This document shows positions 35,966-45,227 of a stretch of DNA of 64,000 nt, piece by piece. Made by a program: the position numbers and the translations under genes. Within the stretch, counting starts at the first letter, position 1; each line of letters opens with the position of its first letter. The notes under the pieces were generated by a model. That model saw only the letters and a program-made list of their open reading frames with translations, searched no databases and was not told the DNA's origin. This DNA comes from G963923945 sp965199175 (GTDB lineage Bacteria; Pseudomonadota; Alphaproteobacteria; G963923945), in NCBI GenBank assembly GCA_965199175.1, contig OZ240684.1:1426001-1490000 (forward strand), written 5' to 3'.

Positions 35966-36853
35966 CTAAGAACCACCGCTTGTTAAGGGAGCATTGAAAC
36001 TTTCCACCAGGCTCCCGGCAACCAAATACCAGCCATCAACCAACACGAAAAAGACCAGCTTAAAGGGTAAAGAAATAATAATCGGCGGCAACATCATCAT
36101 ACCCATCGACATCAGAATCGATGCCACAACCATGTCAATAATCAAAAACGGCACAAATAACAGAAAGCCAATCTCGAATGCACGGCGCAACTCACTGATC
36201 ATAAAAGCCGGTATCAAGACCCGGTAAGGAACATCAGCAGGTGTGTCAACCGCATCAATATCGGCGACATCCATGAACAGAGCCAGATCTTTCTGCCGGG
36301 TCTGAGCAGCCATAAAGTCATGAAAGGGACGCGCAGCCCGGTCCAGGGCCACTTCCTCGGATATTTCTTCCTCAACCAACGGAGCCACACCATTATTATA
36401 CGCAGCCTCAAAGGTCGGCAGCATGATGAACAAGGTCAGAAACAAGGAAAGGCCAATCAGAACAACATTAGGCGGGGTTTGTTGCAGACCCAGTGCGGTA
36501 CGCAAAAACGACAACACCACAACGATCCGCACGAAAGAGGTCATCATCACCAGAATTGACGGAGCCAATGTGATCACCGTCAATAAGATAAAAAATTGCA
36601 AAATCCTGCCGGTAGCACTCGGGCCATCGGAAAAATCGAGATTGATCGATTGCCCATAGGCCGGGGCAGCAATCACAATAAAAAACACCGACCCCAAAAA
36701 CACTGCCCGAAAAAATACCGACCCCAAAAACACCTTCCCGGTCATTGCCAGGACAGACCGTGGCCGCCAACAGATATGCCGCCAATACATATACAGCCGG
36801 GAACAAAACCAGGAGAATACAGTCATCAGCCAGGCCATGACACCGACAATCAA
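35966..36853 (-). CDS. fliP: FliP, flagellar export gate protein
   Basis: Membrane component of the flagellar type III gate with FliQ and FliR. The core is typical: FFILLTVITLAPSILVMMTSFVRIVVVLSFLRTALGLQQTPPNVVLIGLSLFLTLFIM, and the end PPIIISLPFKLVFFVLVDGWYLVAGSLV. A strong AGAGGAG lies 6 bases before a TTG at 36853, which overlaps the fliO stop (TTGA), so a 295-residue form is predicted; FliP is usually about 245. The ATG at 36745 would give a normal signal peptide. The signal region contains a duplicated VFLGSVFF from a 30-bp repeat. Confidence 0.92.
   Translation of the reverse strand: MIVGVMAWLMTVFSWFCSRLYMYWRHICWRPRSVLAMTGKVFLGSVFFRAVFLGSVFFIVIAAPAYGQSINLDFSDGPSATGRILQFFILLTVITLAPSILVMMTSFVRIVVVLSFLRTALGLQQTPPNVVLIGLSLFLTLFIMLPTFEAAYNNGVAPLVEEEISEEVALDRAARPFHDFMAAQTRQKDLALFMDVADIDAVDTPADVPYRVLIPAFMISELRRAFEIGFLLFVPFLIIDMVVASILMSMGMMMLPPIIISLPFKLVFFVLVDGWYLVAGSLVESFNAPLTSGGS
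36681..36740. repeat. 30-bp tandem repeat, two copies, in fliP
   Basis: Copies at 36681-36710 and 36711-36740, differing at a few bases. In frame; doubles the hydrophobic part of the FliP leader. Confidence 0.9.
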
Positions 36854-37245
36854 TCGCTGCTCCTCTGGTCCCGGACAGCTTGTGATGATTTCTGTCTTGT
36901 TAAGCCTGATTGCCGATGAGGTGACTCACAGGTCCCGGTATGGCGGGAAGCACTGCTTTCCTGATTTTCGGTAAGAGAGTCCGGCGACACGCTGATCCGT
37001 TCAATCACCATATTGGTGTTTCCGATCAATAAAACATATTCGACAGTATCACGCCGAACCAAAACCAGCCGGTGACGCGGATCAATCGCCAGGCTTTCAA
37101 TCAGAAACAACCGACGGTCACGCGCACGTATCGGGGCCACCATTCCCCCCAGACCATGCCGCCTGGCAAAATAAGCCAAAGCACCAATCAGTGCCAATAC
37201 AAACACCAGGGCCGCCAGAAATTTGAGATAATCCAGAACATCCAT
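36850..37245 (-). CDS. fliO: FliO, flagellar export accessory protein
   Basis: Small membrane protein that helps FliP assemble. One N-terminal helix (LKFLAALVFVLALIGALAYFA, about 7-27) and a short cytoplasmic beta domain with DRRLFLIESLAIDPRHRLVLVRRDTVEYVLLIGNTNMVIER, the FliO core. The last 40 residues are polar and disordered. Its stop overlaps the fliP start. Confidence 0.85.
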   Translation of the reverse strand: MDVLDYLKFLAALVFVLALIGALAYFARRHGLGGMVAPIRARDRRLFLIESLAIDPRHRLVLVRRDTVEYVLLIGNTNMVIERISVSPDSLTENQESSASRHTGTCESPHRQSGLTRQKSSQAVRDQRSSD

Positions 37246-37266
37246 TATCCGGATCCCGCCCAGAAC

Positions 37267-37602
37267 TCACGAATCGCCTGAAGATGATGTTTGTTGATCA
37301 CGATAGGCTGCTGTCACCTGACGGCTTTCTTCATTCTTAAGGAGCTGAGATTCAATGCTTGACCGCCGCTCCATAATCAATGTTTCCAATGCTGCGATTT
37401 CATCGACCAAAGCAATGAGACGTGGCTTCAGCGACTCTGTTTCCCGGGAAGATAAAGTCAGAATATCCTGGCACAGAAGATCAACCTGTTGATGAAAATC
37501 ATCCAGCTCAATCACCTGGTCGTTCTCGACAGCTTTCCTGAATATCGGCATAAGGGCCGCTAACGCATCCATACGCCTGGTGATATCAGCCGATTTCGTC
37601 AT
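37267..37602 (-). CDS. Small helical protein of unknown function
   Basis: 111 residues, almost all helical (MDALAALMPIFRKAVENDQV, then ETESLKPRLIALVDEIAALETLIMERRSSIESQLLKN). No family recognised. Size and helical make-up resemble flagellar chaperones of the FliT/FlgN kind, but I see no specific motif. Between the FlhB-like gene and fliO, all on one strand, so flagellar by context only. Confidence 0.6.
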   Translation of the reverse strand: MTKSADITRRMDALAALMPIFRKAVENDQVIELDDFHQQVDLLCQDILTLSSRETESLKPRLIALVDEIAALETLIMERRSSIESQLLKNEESRQVTAAYRDQQTSSSGDS

Positions 37603-37640
37603 GATAGCCTCTGATGAATGGTTTCATGATCTGAATGGTT

Positions 37641-38078
37641 TCATGATCGCTGTTCACCCAATGCCGTGTCGATGGTTGTCAATTCCGGCTCTTGTTTCTG
37701 ACTGGCTTTCTCTTCTTCTCCCGAGAGAATATCAGAAGTATCCGGTTTGGAAACTGTGCCTGTTGCTTCCATCAATGTGCCGTTGGCCCGGTAAACATAA
37801 GAGAGAATTTCAGCAACAGCAGCAAACACTTCGACAGGGATTTCACTATCAATATCAAGCTGTAAAAGAATTTCGGCTAAATCGGCATCTTTGCGGACTT
37901 TGACCCCATTGGCAAAAGCAATGCCAATCAGTTGTTCAGCAAATCTTCCGGTCCCTTTGGCAACGACACGCGGTGCTGATTCCCCACCTTGCTCATAAAA
38001 AAGAGCAACCGCTTTTTCAACATCTGAGCGGAAACGGCGGGATGCAGCGTTCGAATGTCGGGATATCACCACCACCAC
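37641..38078 (-). CDS. FlhB C-terminal-domain homologue
   Basis: 145 residues matching only the cytoplasmic C-terminal domain of FlhB/EscU: EKAVALFYEQGGESAPRVVAKGTGRFAEQLIGIAFANGVKVRKDADLAEILLQLDIDSEIPVEVFAAVAEILSYVYRANG. It starts after the point where FlhB has its NPTH autocleavage site, and has no membrane part. Full-length FlhB is at 41306-42376. Such stand-alone proteins (FlhX type) can stand in for the cleaved FlhB domain in other bacteria. Confidence 0.85.
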   Translation of the reverse strand: MVVVISRHSNAASRRFRSDVEKAVALFYEQGGESAPRVVAKGTGRFAEQLIGIAFANGVKVRKDADLAEILLQLDIDSEIPVEVFAAVAEILSYVYRANGTLMEATGTVSKPDTSDILSGEEEKASQKQEPELTTIDTALGEQRS

Positions 38079-38177
38079 CCCCTTCCGCCATGGTCATCAT
38101 AACGCATGATCCCCAACTTCCGGAAGATTGACTGTAAAAAAAACCGGCCCATCTTTTCTATCCCTTATCCCGATCCG

Positions 38178-38399
38178 TTATTCCTTTGATTCCAGGGCTT
38201 TGATCAAAAAATCATGCCGGTCAACCGCCGCCCGGTTTTCATCCTGAATTCTTTCGTGCAACTCCCGCCGTAAGACCGTTGCATCGGGCGGAAACGTAAA
38301 ACCCAGCTTGGCCGTCTTGCCCCGAACACTCACCACCGTCACCTCAATCTCGCCATTGATGGTCACCGATTCACCAGGCTTACGGGTTAAATACAGCAT
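38178..38399 (-). CDS. csrA: CsrA, post-transcriptional regulator
   Basis: RNA-binding dimer that blocks ribosome binding on GGA-containing leaders. MLYLTRKPGESVTINGEIEVTVVSVRGKTAKLGFTFPPDATVLRRELHERI has the family's MLxLxRK-GE start and the RGxxxxLGxxAP-like strand, here FPPD. 73 residues, slightly longer at the C-terminus. Paired with fliW in the same window, it is the likely repressor of flagellin translation. Confidence 0.93.
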   Translation of the reverse strand: MLYLTRKPGESVTINGEIEVTVVSVRGKTAKLGFTFPPDATVLRRELHERIQDENRAAVDRHDFLIKALESKE

Positions 38400-38782
38400 A
38401 GAGTTTCCTTGTAACCGGAATAACCAGAATAATCAGAATAATCAGAATAACCAGAGCGACACCAATCCTCAGCATCTTTTTCCCCAAGACAGTCATCCCG
38501 GACATAACTGATGATAAAACGGATCATAAAAAGGAGATTCTTCCGGATCATTCAGCCGTAAGCTCCTCTCAGGACTCAACAACCCAACCGTGAAAAATAT
38601 TGAGAAAAAACAGTGAAAAGAAACCGCTTGCTATCATGGCAGAAAAAATATATAGTATTTTATATAAATTGTATACAAATGATTACCCCCTGGTCACAGA
38701 CCCCGGATTCCTTATGTTTTCAGGTCAATACCCGACCCAGGTAATGCCACGATCATGATCAATATGTGACGGAAAAACAACG
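38400..38782. other. Divergent region csrA-flgB
   Basis: 383 bases. It holds a 9-bp tandem repeat, an AT-rich stretch at 38645-38690 with the palindrome TTGTATACAA, and no sigma-54-like site. The flgB promoter probably lies in the AT-rich part. Confidence 0.45.
38419..38454. repeat. 9-bp tandem repeat, four copies
   Basis: aataaccag, aataatcag, aataatcag, aataaccag run head to tail just upstream of csrA, inside its probable leader or promoter. Confidence 0.92.
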
Positions 38783-39202
38783 ATGGCAAACGGAGATTTA
38801 CCACTCTATCAACTGATCAGCCAGCGTCTGGGCTGGTTGGCTCAGCGTCAGCGCGTCATTGCCAATAATGTCGCCAACGCCAACACCCCTGAATTTAAGC
38901 CTTTTGACCTCAAGCCGTTTGACTATACCCATACGGCTCGTTCCATTTCCAGACCCCGCATGACGCTCACCAATTTTTCCCATATCACCGGAAGCAAAGC
39001 GGCCCATAGCGGACCAGGCGAATTCCGCGATACCGAAAATCGTCGCCCGCATACATATGATACGACTTTGGATGGGAATGCGGTCAATTTAGAACGTGAA
39101 TTGATGAAAACATCAGAAACATCAACCCAATATACATTGGTCACCCGACTGTATCGCAAACATATTGATATGTTCAAAGAAGTCATTGGTAAAAAACGAT
39201 AA
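38783..39202 (+). CDS. flgB: FlgB, proximal rod protein
   Basis: Rod protein, 139 residues: LISQRLGWLAQRQRVIANNVANANTPEFKPFDLKPFD is the family N-terminus, and TQYTLVTRLYRKHIDMFKEVIGK the C-terminus. First gene of flgB-flgC-fliE-fliQ-fliR-flhB. Confidence 0.94.
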   Translation: MANGDLPLYQLISQRLGWLAQRQRVIANNVANANTPEFKPFDLKPFDYTHTARSISRPRMTLTNFSHITGSKAAHSGPGEFRDTENRRPHTYDTTLDGNAVNLERELMKTSETSTQYTLVTRLYRKHIDMFKEVIGKKR

Positions 39203-39302
39203 AGATCAAAAATGACGAAAAATCATATCTCTTAACCAGATATTTTCCCGATGTTCTGACATTTTCTTACGGAACCTGTTCCTGATATAAGGAGTTTCAC
39301 CA

Positions 39303-39713
39303 ATGCCTGAATTATTTGACTCGATCAAAGTATCTGCATCCGGTATGCATGCGCAAGGCGAGCGGATTTTGGTGATTTCTGAAAATATCGCCAATGCCGA
39401 TTCCCTGGGCACAACCCCGGGTGGTGCGCCATATCGCCGTAAAGTGATTTCTTTCCAGAATGCACTCAATCGGGAATTGGGCATTCATGAAGTAGAGGTG
39501 AAGAATATCAGACCCGATATGTCACCCTTTGGCGAAAAATTTATGCCCTCGCATCCAGCCGCCAATGATCAGGGCTATGTCCTTTTGCCTAACGTTAATT
39601 CTTTATTTGAAATGATGGATATGCGTCAGGCACAACGGAGCTATGAAGCCAATCTCAATGCGATTACAATTTCCAAACGTATGATCGAACGAACGATTGA
39701 TATGATACGTTAA
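39303..39713 (+). CDS. flgC: FlgC, proximal rod protein
   Basis: Rod protein, 136 residues: IKVSASGMHAQGERILVISENIANADSLGTTPGGAPYRRKVISF and the C-terminus MRQAQRSYEANLNAITISKRMIERTIDMIR are diagnostic. 100 bases after flgB. Confidence 0.95.
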   Translation: MPELFDSIKVSASGMHAQGERILVISENIANADSLGTTPGGAPYRRKVISFQNALNRELGIHEVEVKNIRPDMSPFGEKFMPSHPAANDQGYVLLPNVNSLFEMMDMRQAQRSYEANLNAITISKRMIERTIDMIR

Positions 39714-39759
39714 AAAATCAATAATAGAAAAAACAAATGACAGAAAAAAATAAATAACC

Positions 39760-39793
39760 GAAAAAATTGAATGACTGAAAAAATTGAATGACC
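39760..39793. repeat. 17-bp direct repeat, two copies
   Basis: gaaaaaattgaatgact and gaaaaaattgaatgacc between flgC and fliE. Confidence 0.88.
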
Positions 39794-39851
39794 GGAATAA
39801 AGCCTCCAAAAGAAACAGCCAGGAAAACAGACCGCCAGAAAGAGAGCACTC

Positions 39852-40169
39852 ATGCCAACAACTGTGACCAATGCCATTCAGGCCTATGATCGTGCTGCGC
39901 GACAAATTGCCCCCGAAACATCAGGCAATGATCGGTCAAAAGGGGAACCGGCATCCAGCTTCGCTGAACTGGTCAAGAGCGGGTACCAGGCAACCCGGCA
40001 AGCCGGTCTGGAGGCCGAAGCGCAATCAATCCAGGCCATTGCCGGAGAAGCCAATCTGGCCGAGGTTGTTCAGGCAGTCAGCAAAGCCGAGGTTACATTA
40101 CAAACCATGGTTTCAGTGCGTGACCGGGTTGTCCAGTCCTATCAGGAAGTCATTCGTATGCCCCTGTAA
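39852..40169 (+). CDS. fliE: FliE, MS-ring/rod junction protein
   Basis: 105 residues. The C-terminal half has the family pattern LAEVVQAVSKAEVTLQTMVSVRDRVVQSYQEVIRMPL; the middle has SFAELVKSGYQATRQAG. It links FliF to the rod. GAGAG precedes the ATG. Confidence 0.93.
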   Translation: MPTTVTNAIQAYDRAARQIAPETSGNDRSKGEPASSFAELVKSGYQATRQAGLEAEAQSIQAIAGEANLAEVVQAVSKAEVTLQTMVSVRDRVVQSYQEVIRMPL

Positions 40170-40228
40170 GGGGAACCGTATCTGGGACAGCAAGCCTTCA
40201 TTGTCAATCCCTCTGACAGGATGATCAG

Positions 40229-40495
40229 ATGAATCAGCTTGAAATTCTTGATATTGCGCGTGATGCTGTCTGGGTTTCGGTTAAGATTGCAGCACCGGTG
40301 ATGATTGTTGCCTTGGTTGTCGGGCTGATTGTCTCGCTGTTTCAGGCTTTGACCCAGATTCAGGAAATGACCCTGGCCTTTGTCCCGAAAATTTTGGTTA
40401 TTTTTCTTTCTCTGTTGATCTTTCTGCCTTTCATGCTTTCGACATTGACCAATTTTACCGAAGAACTGGTTGATCGCATCATTGCTCTTAACTGA
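40229..40495 (+). CDS. fliQ: FliQ, flagellar export gate protein
   Basis: 88 residues with two membrane helices: VSVKIAAPVMIVALVVGLIVSLFQALTQIQEMTLAFVPK and a second LVIFLSLLIFLPFMLSTL. The central QALTQIQEMTLAFVPK loop is the family signature. Five bases before fliR. Confidence 0.95.
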   Translation: MNQLEILDIARDAVWVSVKIAAPVMIVALVVGLIVSLFQALTQIQEMTLAFVPKILVIFLSLLIFLPFMLSTLTNFTEELVDRIIALN

Positions 40496-40500
40496 TTCCC

Positions 40501-41265
40501 TTGCTGGCAGAATTTATCACTCTTAATCTGTTTGCGGTTTTTCTGGTTTTTTGCCGGGTTGGCAGTGCTATGCTGCTGTTACCGGTTTTTGCCGAGCCTT
40601 ATGTGACGCCACGGGTCCGGCTGATGATCGCCTTATCGGTTTCTGTGGTTGTTACACCGCTGGTTTCCGGATCCCTGCCGGAAATTCCCGGAAATGCTGT
40701 TTTGTTATTCCTGCTTATTTTCGGGGAATTTATTATTGGTCTTTTTATTGGGGCCCTGGCGCGTTTTCTCATGTCCTCTCTGCAAATTGGTGGCATGATC
40801 ATCGCGTATCAATCTGGCCTGGCAAATGCCTTTGTTCTTGATGCCACATCCCAGTCACAAGGGGCTCTGTTTGGTGCCTTTCTGAGCCTGCTTGGGGTGA
40901 TGGCTATTTTTGCGACTGATCTGCATTACCTCTTTTTGAGCGGGTTGGTTCAGTCTTATGATGTTATGTTGCCAGGAGAATCCCCACCAGCCAATGATAT
41001 GGCCAATCTGATCAGCCGTGTCACATCAGACAGCTTCCATCTGGCCGCTAAAATTTCCTCACCATTTCTGCTGATTGGTTTATTATTTTATCTGGGTCTT
41101 GGTTTGCTTGGCCGTCTGATGCCTCAGGTGCAGGTTTTTTTCATTGCCTTACCACTCCAGGTTATGGTCGGCCTGGTTGTCTTTGCTCTCTGCTTATCGG
41201 CGAGCATTCTGGTCTTTCTGAATTCCTATGAAGAATATTTTCTTAATCTCTTCGTCAACCGGTAA
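40501..41265 (+). CDS. fliR: FliR, flagellar export gate protein
   Basis: 254 residues, mostly membrane helices, starting at TTG 40501 right after fliQ. Recognisable stretches are AVFLVFCRVGSAMLLLPVF, VLLFLLIFGEFIIGLFIGALARFLMSSLQIGGMIIAYQSGLANA and LGLLGRLMPQVQVFFIALPLQVMVGL. Confidence 0.94.
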   Translation: MLAEFITLNLFAVFLVFCRVGSAMLLLPVFAEPYVTPRVRLMIALSVSVVVTPLVSGSLPEIPGNAVLLFLLIFGEFIIGLFIGALARFLMSSLQIGGMIIAYQSGLANAFVLDATSQSQGALFGAFLSLLGVMAIFATDLHYLFLSGLVQSYDVMLPGESPPANDMANLISRVTSDSFHLAAKISSPFLLIGLLFYLGLGLLGRLMPQVQVFFIALPLQVMVGLVVFALCLSASILVFLNSYEEYFLNLFVNR

Positions 41266-41305
41266 ACCGGATCATTTGATTTTTCAAACCATGATTTTCT
41301 AAACC

Positions 41306-42376
41306 ATGTCTGAACAAGAAGACCAATCACAAAAAACCGAAGAACCGACAGCCAAGCGTCTCACCGAAGCGCGGGGGAAAGGCCAGGTTGCGGTCTCCCG
41401 GGAGGTCAATCACTGGTTCATCATTCTTGGGGCCACAATGCTGATTGGTTTATTTGTCCCCGGCATGATCACAGATCTTTCACAAGTGGGGCTGATTTTT
41501 CTCGAACGGCCACATGTCATTGCCACTGATTATGCCAATCTCAGCAACCTTCTCGCTGATACCTTACGTGACAGCTTATCGGTTCTCGCCTTGCCGGTTG
41601 TTATTCTGGTTTTTCTGGCTGCGTTATCGAGCATTGTTCAACATGGTTTTTTGCTGGCTCCCGAACGCATCAAACCGAAGCTGGAGAAAATTTCACTCAT
41701 CAAAGGATTTAAACGTCTGTTCTCTCTCAGCGCATTGTTCGAATTTGCCAAAGGAATCCTCAAGATCACGATTGTTGGCTGTGTTGCCTTCCTGATTATC
41801 TATACCCAGATTGATTCCCTTGATCTTCTCCCGCAACTCGAACTTGGGCAGGCTGTTGATACTATTCATTTTTTATCGTCATCCATGCTGGTTGGCGTTT
41901 TGGCCGTGGTGACGGTTATTGCCGGGCTTGATTTTCTGTTCCAGCGGTTTCAGCATCTCAAACAGCTTCGTATGTCGAAACAAGAGATAAAAGAAGAGTT
42001 TAAACAGACCGAAGGGGATCCGATCATTAAAAGCCGGTTGCGTCAGATCCGTATGGAAAAAGCCAAACGCCGTATGATGGCCCAGGTTCCCGAAGCTGAT
42101 GTGGTGATCACCAACCCAACCCATTATGCGGTTGCGCTCGAATATAAGCATGGGACAACAACCGCACCGATCTGTCTGGCCAAAGGCATTGATAAGGTTG
42201 CTGCGCGAATCCGCGAGATTGCCAAAGAAAACCAGATTGATATCGTGCGTAATCCGCCGTTGGCGCGGGCTCTGTATGCCGGGGTTGAAATTGGTGATGA
42301 AATCCCTGAGGAACATTATCAAGCCGTTGCTGAAATTATCAGCTATATTTACCGTATGAAGGGGAAACCATTATAA
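41306..42376 (+). CDS. flhB: FlhB, export switch protein
   Basis: Sets substrate specificity of flagellar export. Starts SEQEDQSQKTEEPTAKRLTEARGKGQVAVSREV, then four membrane helices, then the cytoplasmic domain. The autocleavage motif NPTH is at residues 270-273 (VVITNPTHYAVAL), so the switch should work. 356 residues, normal size. Last gene of the flgB operon. Confidence 0.96.
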   Translation: MSEQEDQSQKTEEPTAKRLTEARGKGQVAVSREVNHWFIILGATMLIGLFVPGMITDLSQVGLIFLERPHVIATDYANLSNLLADTLRDSLSVLALPVVILVFLAALSSIVQHGFLLAPERIKPKLEKISLIKGFKRLFSLSALFEFAKGILKITIVGCVAFLIIYTQIDSLDLLPQLELGQAVDTIHFLSSSMLVGVLAVVTVIAGLDFLFQRFQHLKQLRMSKQEIKEEFKQTEGDPIIKSRLRQIRMEKAKRRMMAQVPEADVVITNPTHYAVALEYKHGTTTAPICLAKGIDKVAARIREIAKENQIDIVRNPPLARALYAGVEIGDEIPEEHYQAVAEIISYIYRMKGKPL

Positions 42377-42384
42377 AAACATCC

Positions 42385-42416
42385 GGTTCGAGAACGTCCC
42401 GGTTCGAGAACATCCC
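42385..42416. repeat. 16-bp direct repeat, two copies
   Basis: ggttcgagaacgtccc and ggttcgagaacatccc just after flhB. Confidence 0.85.
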
Positions 42417-42569
42417 GGCCCGACCATTTTCAATGAAAGGCTTCATAAAGGCAGCCAATTCTGAAGGGAACTCATTGCGAAAGTAACCAATTCTTAAGAG
42501 TATTGCGGTCTCTCATGGTGCGTATCTTTTATCCATGATCCTGGCTTTCACCCTCGATCCGGGCACCCT

Positions 42570-45101
42570 ATGGCGACTCCTTTTCCCTCACCGACAAGTT
42601 ATCCCTCACCGGCGGATCAAAAACTGAGTGATCTGGCACCTTTGAATCTGGCATCCTGGGAACGATGGAGCCTCATGATGCCGGTGGTCGGTGCTCTGGC
42701 AATGGGGGCAAGCGGTCTGAGCATCGCGGTGTCACAAAATCTCTGGAATATTGCGGTTTCTGTCAGTTTTTTATTGCTGGCAGTGAGCGCACTGGCAGTC
42801 AATCCAATCCGGTTACGCCGCTCTGTTTTCCAGCTGCGCACAACCCTTGAGGCTGATTCCACCCCATCGGTGCTGAGCGATGGAAACGGCAAGATCATCT
42901 ATACCAACCCGGCTTTTATCGATCATGTCTCAGGAAGCCTCAACCATGTTAAGGAGATTTTTAAACCCATCCCTGGTGAGGAATCATCGAACAATCCGGA
43001 TTTAGAGACATTCCTGGATATCCGGGAAAACCCGGCACCAGCAGCAATCATGCTGACATCCGGGAATATCTTCTCAAAAACCGGGCAGGATCCTCTCTGG
43101 ATCTATCGTCTGCCGGTTGTCTCACATGTCGCATGGCTTTGGAAATTCGACTCCCCGGTCAATCAGCCCACCAAAACTTTATCTGCCTCCGGAAACAGCC
43201 AGGCCATTCGTACATTTGTTGAAAATGCACCGGTCGGCTTTTATTCGCTGGATCAAAAGGGACATTTCCGGATTATCAATCAGACCCTTGCCCGATGGCT
43301 GGATGCAACACCCGAAGACATGACGACCCGAAACGACGTCGGAATCCGGGATTTTATTGTTGACCCTCCCCATGAAAAAACAAAGCACAACGACCTGGCC
43401 ATAACCGGAGACGGACGCATTACCCTGTGTGGACGCCAGGGCCATTTGCTCCATGCCCGCATTTTCCAGAAGACCACCACCAGGAGTGAGGGACCGCCAC
43501 TGACATGGGGCATGATCTATGATGTGGCTCAGGAAGCTGCTCTGGAAAAAGCACTCCGTGAAACCGAGCAGCGGTTTCAGAAACTCTTTCACGCAGCCCC
43601 AACAGGGATTGCCCTGCTTGATCTTGAGGGCCGTATCATCGAATGCAATATGGTGATGAATCACCTGCTTGGCCAGACATCAGGGAACACAGGCCTTCGG
43701 GTAAACCATTTCATTATCAGCCAGGACAAAGCCAAATTTGATGATCTGATTGACCGGTTGGTGAAACGCGGTGAAACTCAATACAGTTTTGAGGCTCAAT
43801 TATCCTTCGATGACAGGACCAAAAAACGGGGTGCCCGTTTCTTTGCCAGCCGCATGGAAAATGATGTCGGTGATGTTACCGGTCTCATTCTTCATGGCCT
43901 TGATACCACCGAGCAAAAACAATTAGAGAGTCAATTTGCCCAATCCCAAAAAATGCAGGCTGTGGGACAGCTGGCAGGGGGAATTGCTCATGATTTCAAC
44001 AATCTCCTCACCGCCATGCTCGGGTTTTGCGACCTCCTCCTCCAACGGTATCAACCCGGGGAACAATCCTTTGCCGATGTTATGCAGATTAAGCAAAATG
44101 CCAATCGGGCGGCCAATTTGGTGCGGCAACTTCTGGCGTTTTCACGTCAACAGGATATACGTCCGAAAATTCTCAATCTCACCGATATTCTTGCCGATAT
44201 TTCACATCTTTTGCGTCGACTGATCGGAGAAACCATCACCTTAGATATCTTGCATGGCCGGGATATCGGCACAATTTTGATGGATCAGGGCCAACTTGAG
44301 CAAGTGATTATCAATCTTGCCGTCAATGCCCGTGACGCCATGCCCCAGGGCGGTACATTAACAATCCGGACTGATAATATTGAGACCCAAACCCCCTTAC
44401 ATAACCGGTCAGATATCATGCCGGCCGGACAGTATGTCCTGATTGAAGTAGCCGATACCGGGGTTGGAATTCCGCCGGAAAATCTGGCCTCTATCTTTGA
44501 TCCGTTTTATTCAACCAAAGAAGTTGGCTCAGGGACTGGTCTGGGGTTATCAACGGTTGAAGGCATTGTTCGTCAATCTGATGGCTATGTCTTTGCTGAA
44601 AGTACGCCGGGTCAGGGAGCAACCTTTCGGGTCTATCTCCCGCATCACGATCATCACGATACCAAAGCTCCTGAGCAGGAAAATCAGGGAAGCAACAACA
44701 AAGCCAGGACCAAAGACCTCACCGGGACCGGGACCATTCTTTTGGTTGAGGATGAAGATGCCGTCCGGTTATTCTCAGCCCGTGCTTTGCGCAGCAAAGG
44801 GTATCATGTCCTTGAGGCACGCTCAGGAAATACTGCGGTCGAATTACTCGAACGCACACAAGAACAGATTGATCTCCTGATCACTGATGTTGTGATGCCT
44901 GATATGGATGGTCCGGCTCTGGTCAACTGGATTCGCCACAATCGTCCTCATGTCCGTATCATCTGTATCTCTGGCTATGCTGAGGAATCGATCCGCACCC
45001 GGATCACTCAATCCAGCGATATCACGTTTCTTTCCAAACCATTTAACCTGAGTGAATTGGCCGGGACAGTTAAAAAAATTCTCTCCCGATCAACTGCTTG
45101 A
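42570..45101 (+). CDS. cckA: CckA-like hybrid sensor histidine kinase
   Basis: CckA feeds phosphate to CtrA through ChpT in alphaproteobacteria and so controls the cell cycle and motility. 843 residues: two membrane helices (about 30-75), PAS-like domains (about 95-330 and 335-455), a kinase core with QLAGGIAHDFNNLLTAMLGF (phospho-His 474), the ATPase motifs NLAVNARDAMPQGG and DTGVGIPPENL, GTGLGLSTVEGIV, then a receiver (TILLVEDEDAVRLFSARAL) with phospho-acceptor D773 in LLITDVVMPDMDG and K in FLSKPFNLSEL. Upstream of recA, a conserved neighbour. Confidence 0.9.
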   Translation: MATPFPSPTSYPSPADQKLSDLAPLNLASWERWSLMMPVVGALAMGASGLSIAVSQNLWNIAVSVSFLLLAVSALAVNPIRLRRSVFQLRTTLEADSTPSVLSDGNGKIIYTNPAFIDHVSGSLNHVKEIFKPIPGEESSNNPDLETFLDIRENPAPAAIMLTSGNIFSKTGQDPLWIYRLPVVSHVAWLWKFDSPVNQPTKTLSASGNSQAIRTFVENAPVGFYSLDQKGHFRIINQTLARWLDATPEDMTTRNDVGIRDFIVDPPHEKTKHNDLAITGDGRITLCGRQGHLLHARIFQKTTTRSEGPPLTWGMIYDVAQEAALEKALRETEQRFQKLFHAAPTGIALLDLEGRIIECNMVMNHLLGQTSGNTGLRVNHFIISQDKAKFDDLIDRLVKRGETQYSFEAQLSFDDRTKKRGARFFASRMENDVGDVTGLILHGLDTTEQKQLESQFAQSQKMQAVGQLAGGIAHDFNNLLTAMLGFCDLLLQRYQPGEQSFADVMQIKQNANRAANLVRQLLAFSRQQDIRPKILNLTDILADISHLLRRLIGETITLDILHGRDIGTILMDQGQLEQVIINLAVNARDAMPQGGTLTIRTDNIETQTPLHNRSDIMPAGQYVLIEVADTGVGIPPENLASIFDPFYSTKEVGSGTGLGLSTVEGIVRQSDGYVFAESTPGQGATFRVYLPHHDHHDTKAPEQENQGSNNKARTKDLTGTGTILLVEDEDAVRLFSARALRSKGYHVLEARSGNTAVELLERTQEQIDLLITDVVMPDMDGPALVNWIRHNRPHVRIICISGYAEESIRTRITQSSDITFLSKPFNLSELAGTVKKILSRSTA

Positions 45102-45227
45102 ATTCACCGATCCTCTGAGATGGGCGGCGGGTGAACAGGCCTTTTTCAGATTCTTTGAGAATATGCCGATGAATAATGTCAATACATTGCACCAAAGGGA
45201 TCAATGTGAAATAACAAAGGGAGAGAT

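Noticed and set aside
38492..38510. Weak GG-N10-GC sigma-54-like match upstream of csrA
   Set aside because: Spacing fits, but the -24 box reads TGGGGAA and the -12 box ATGC, too far from the consensus.
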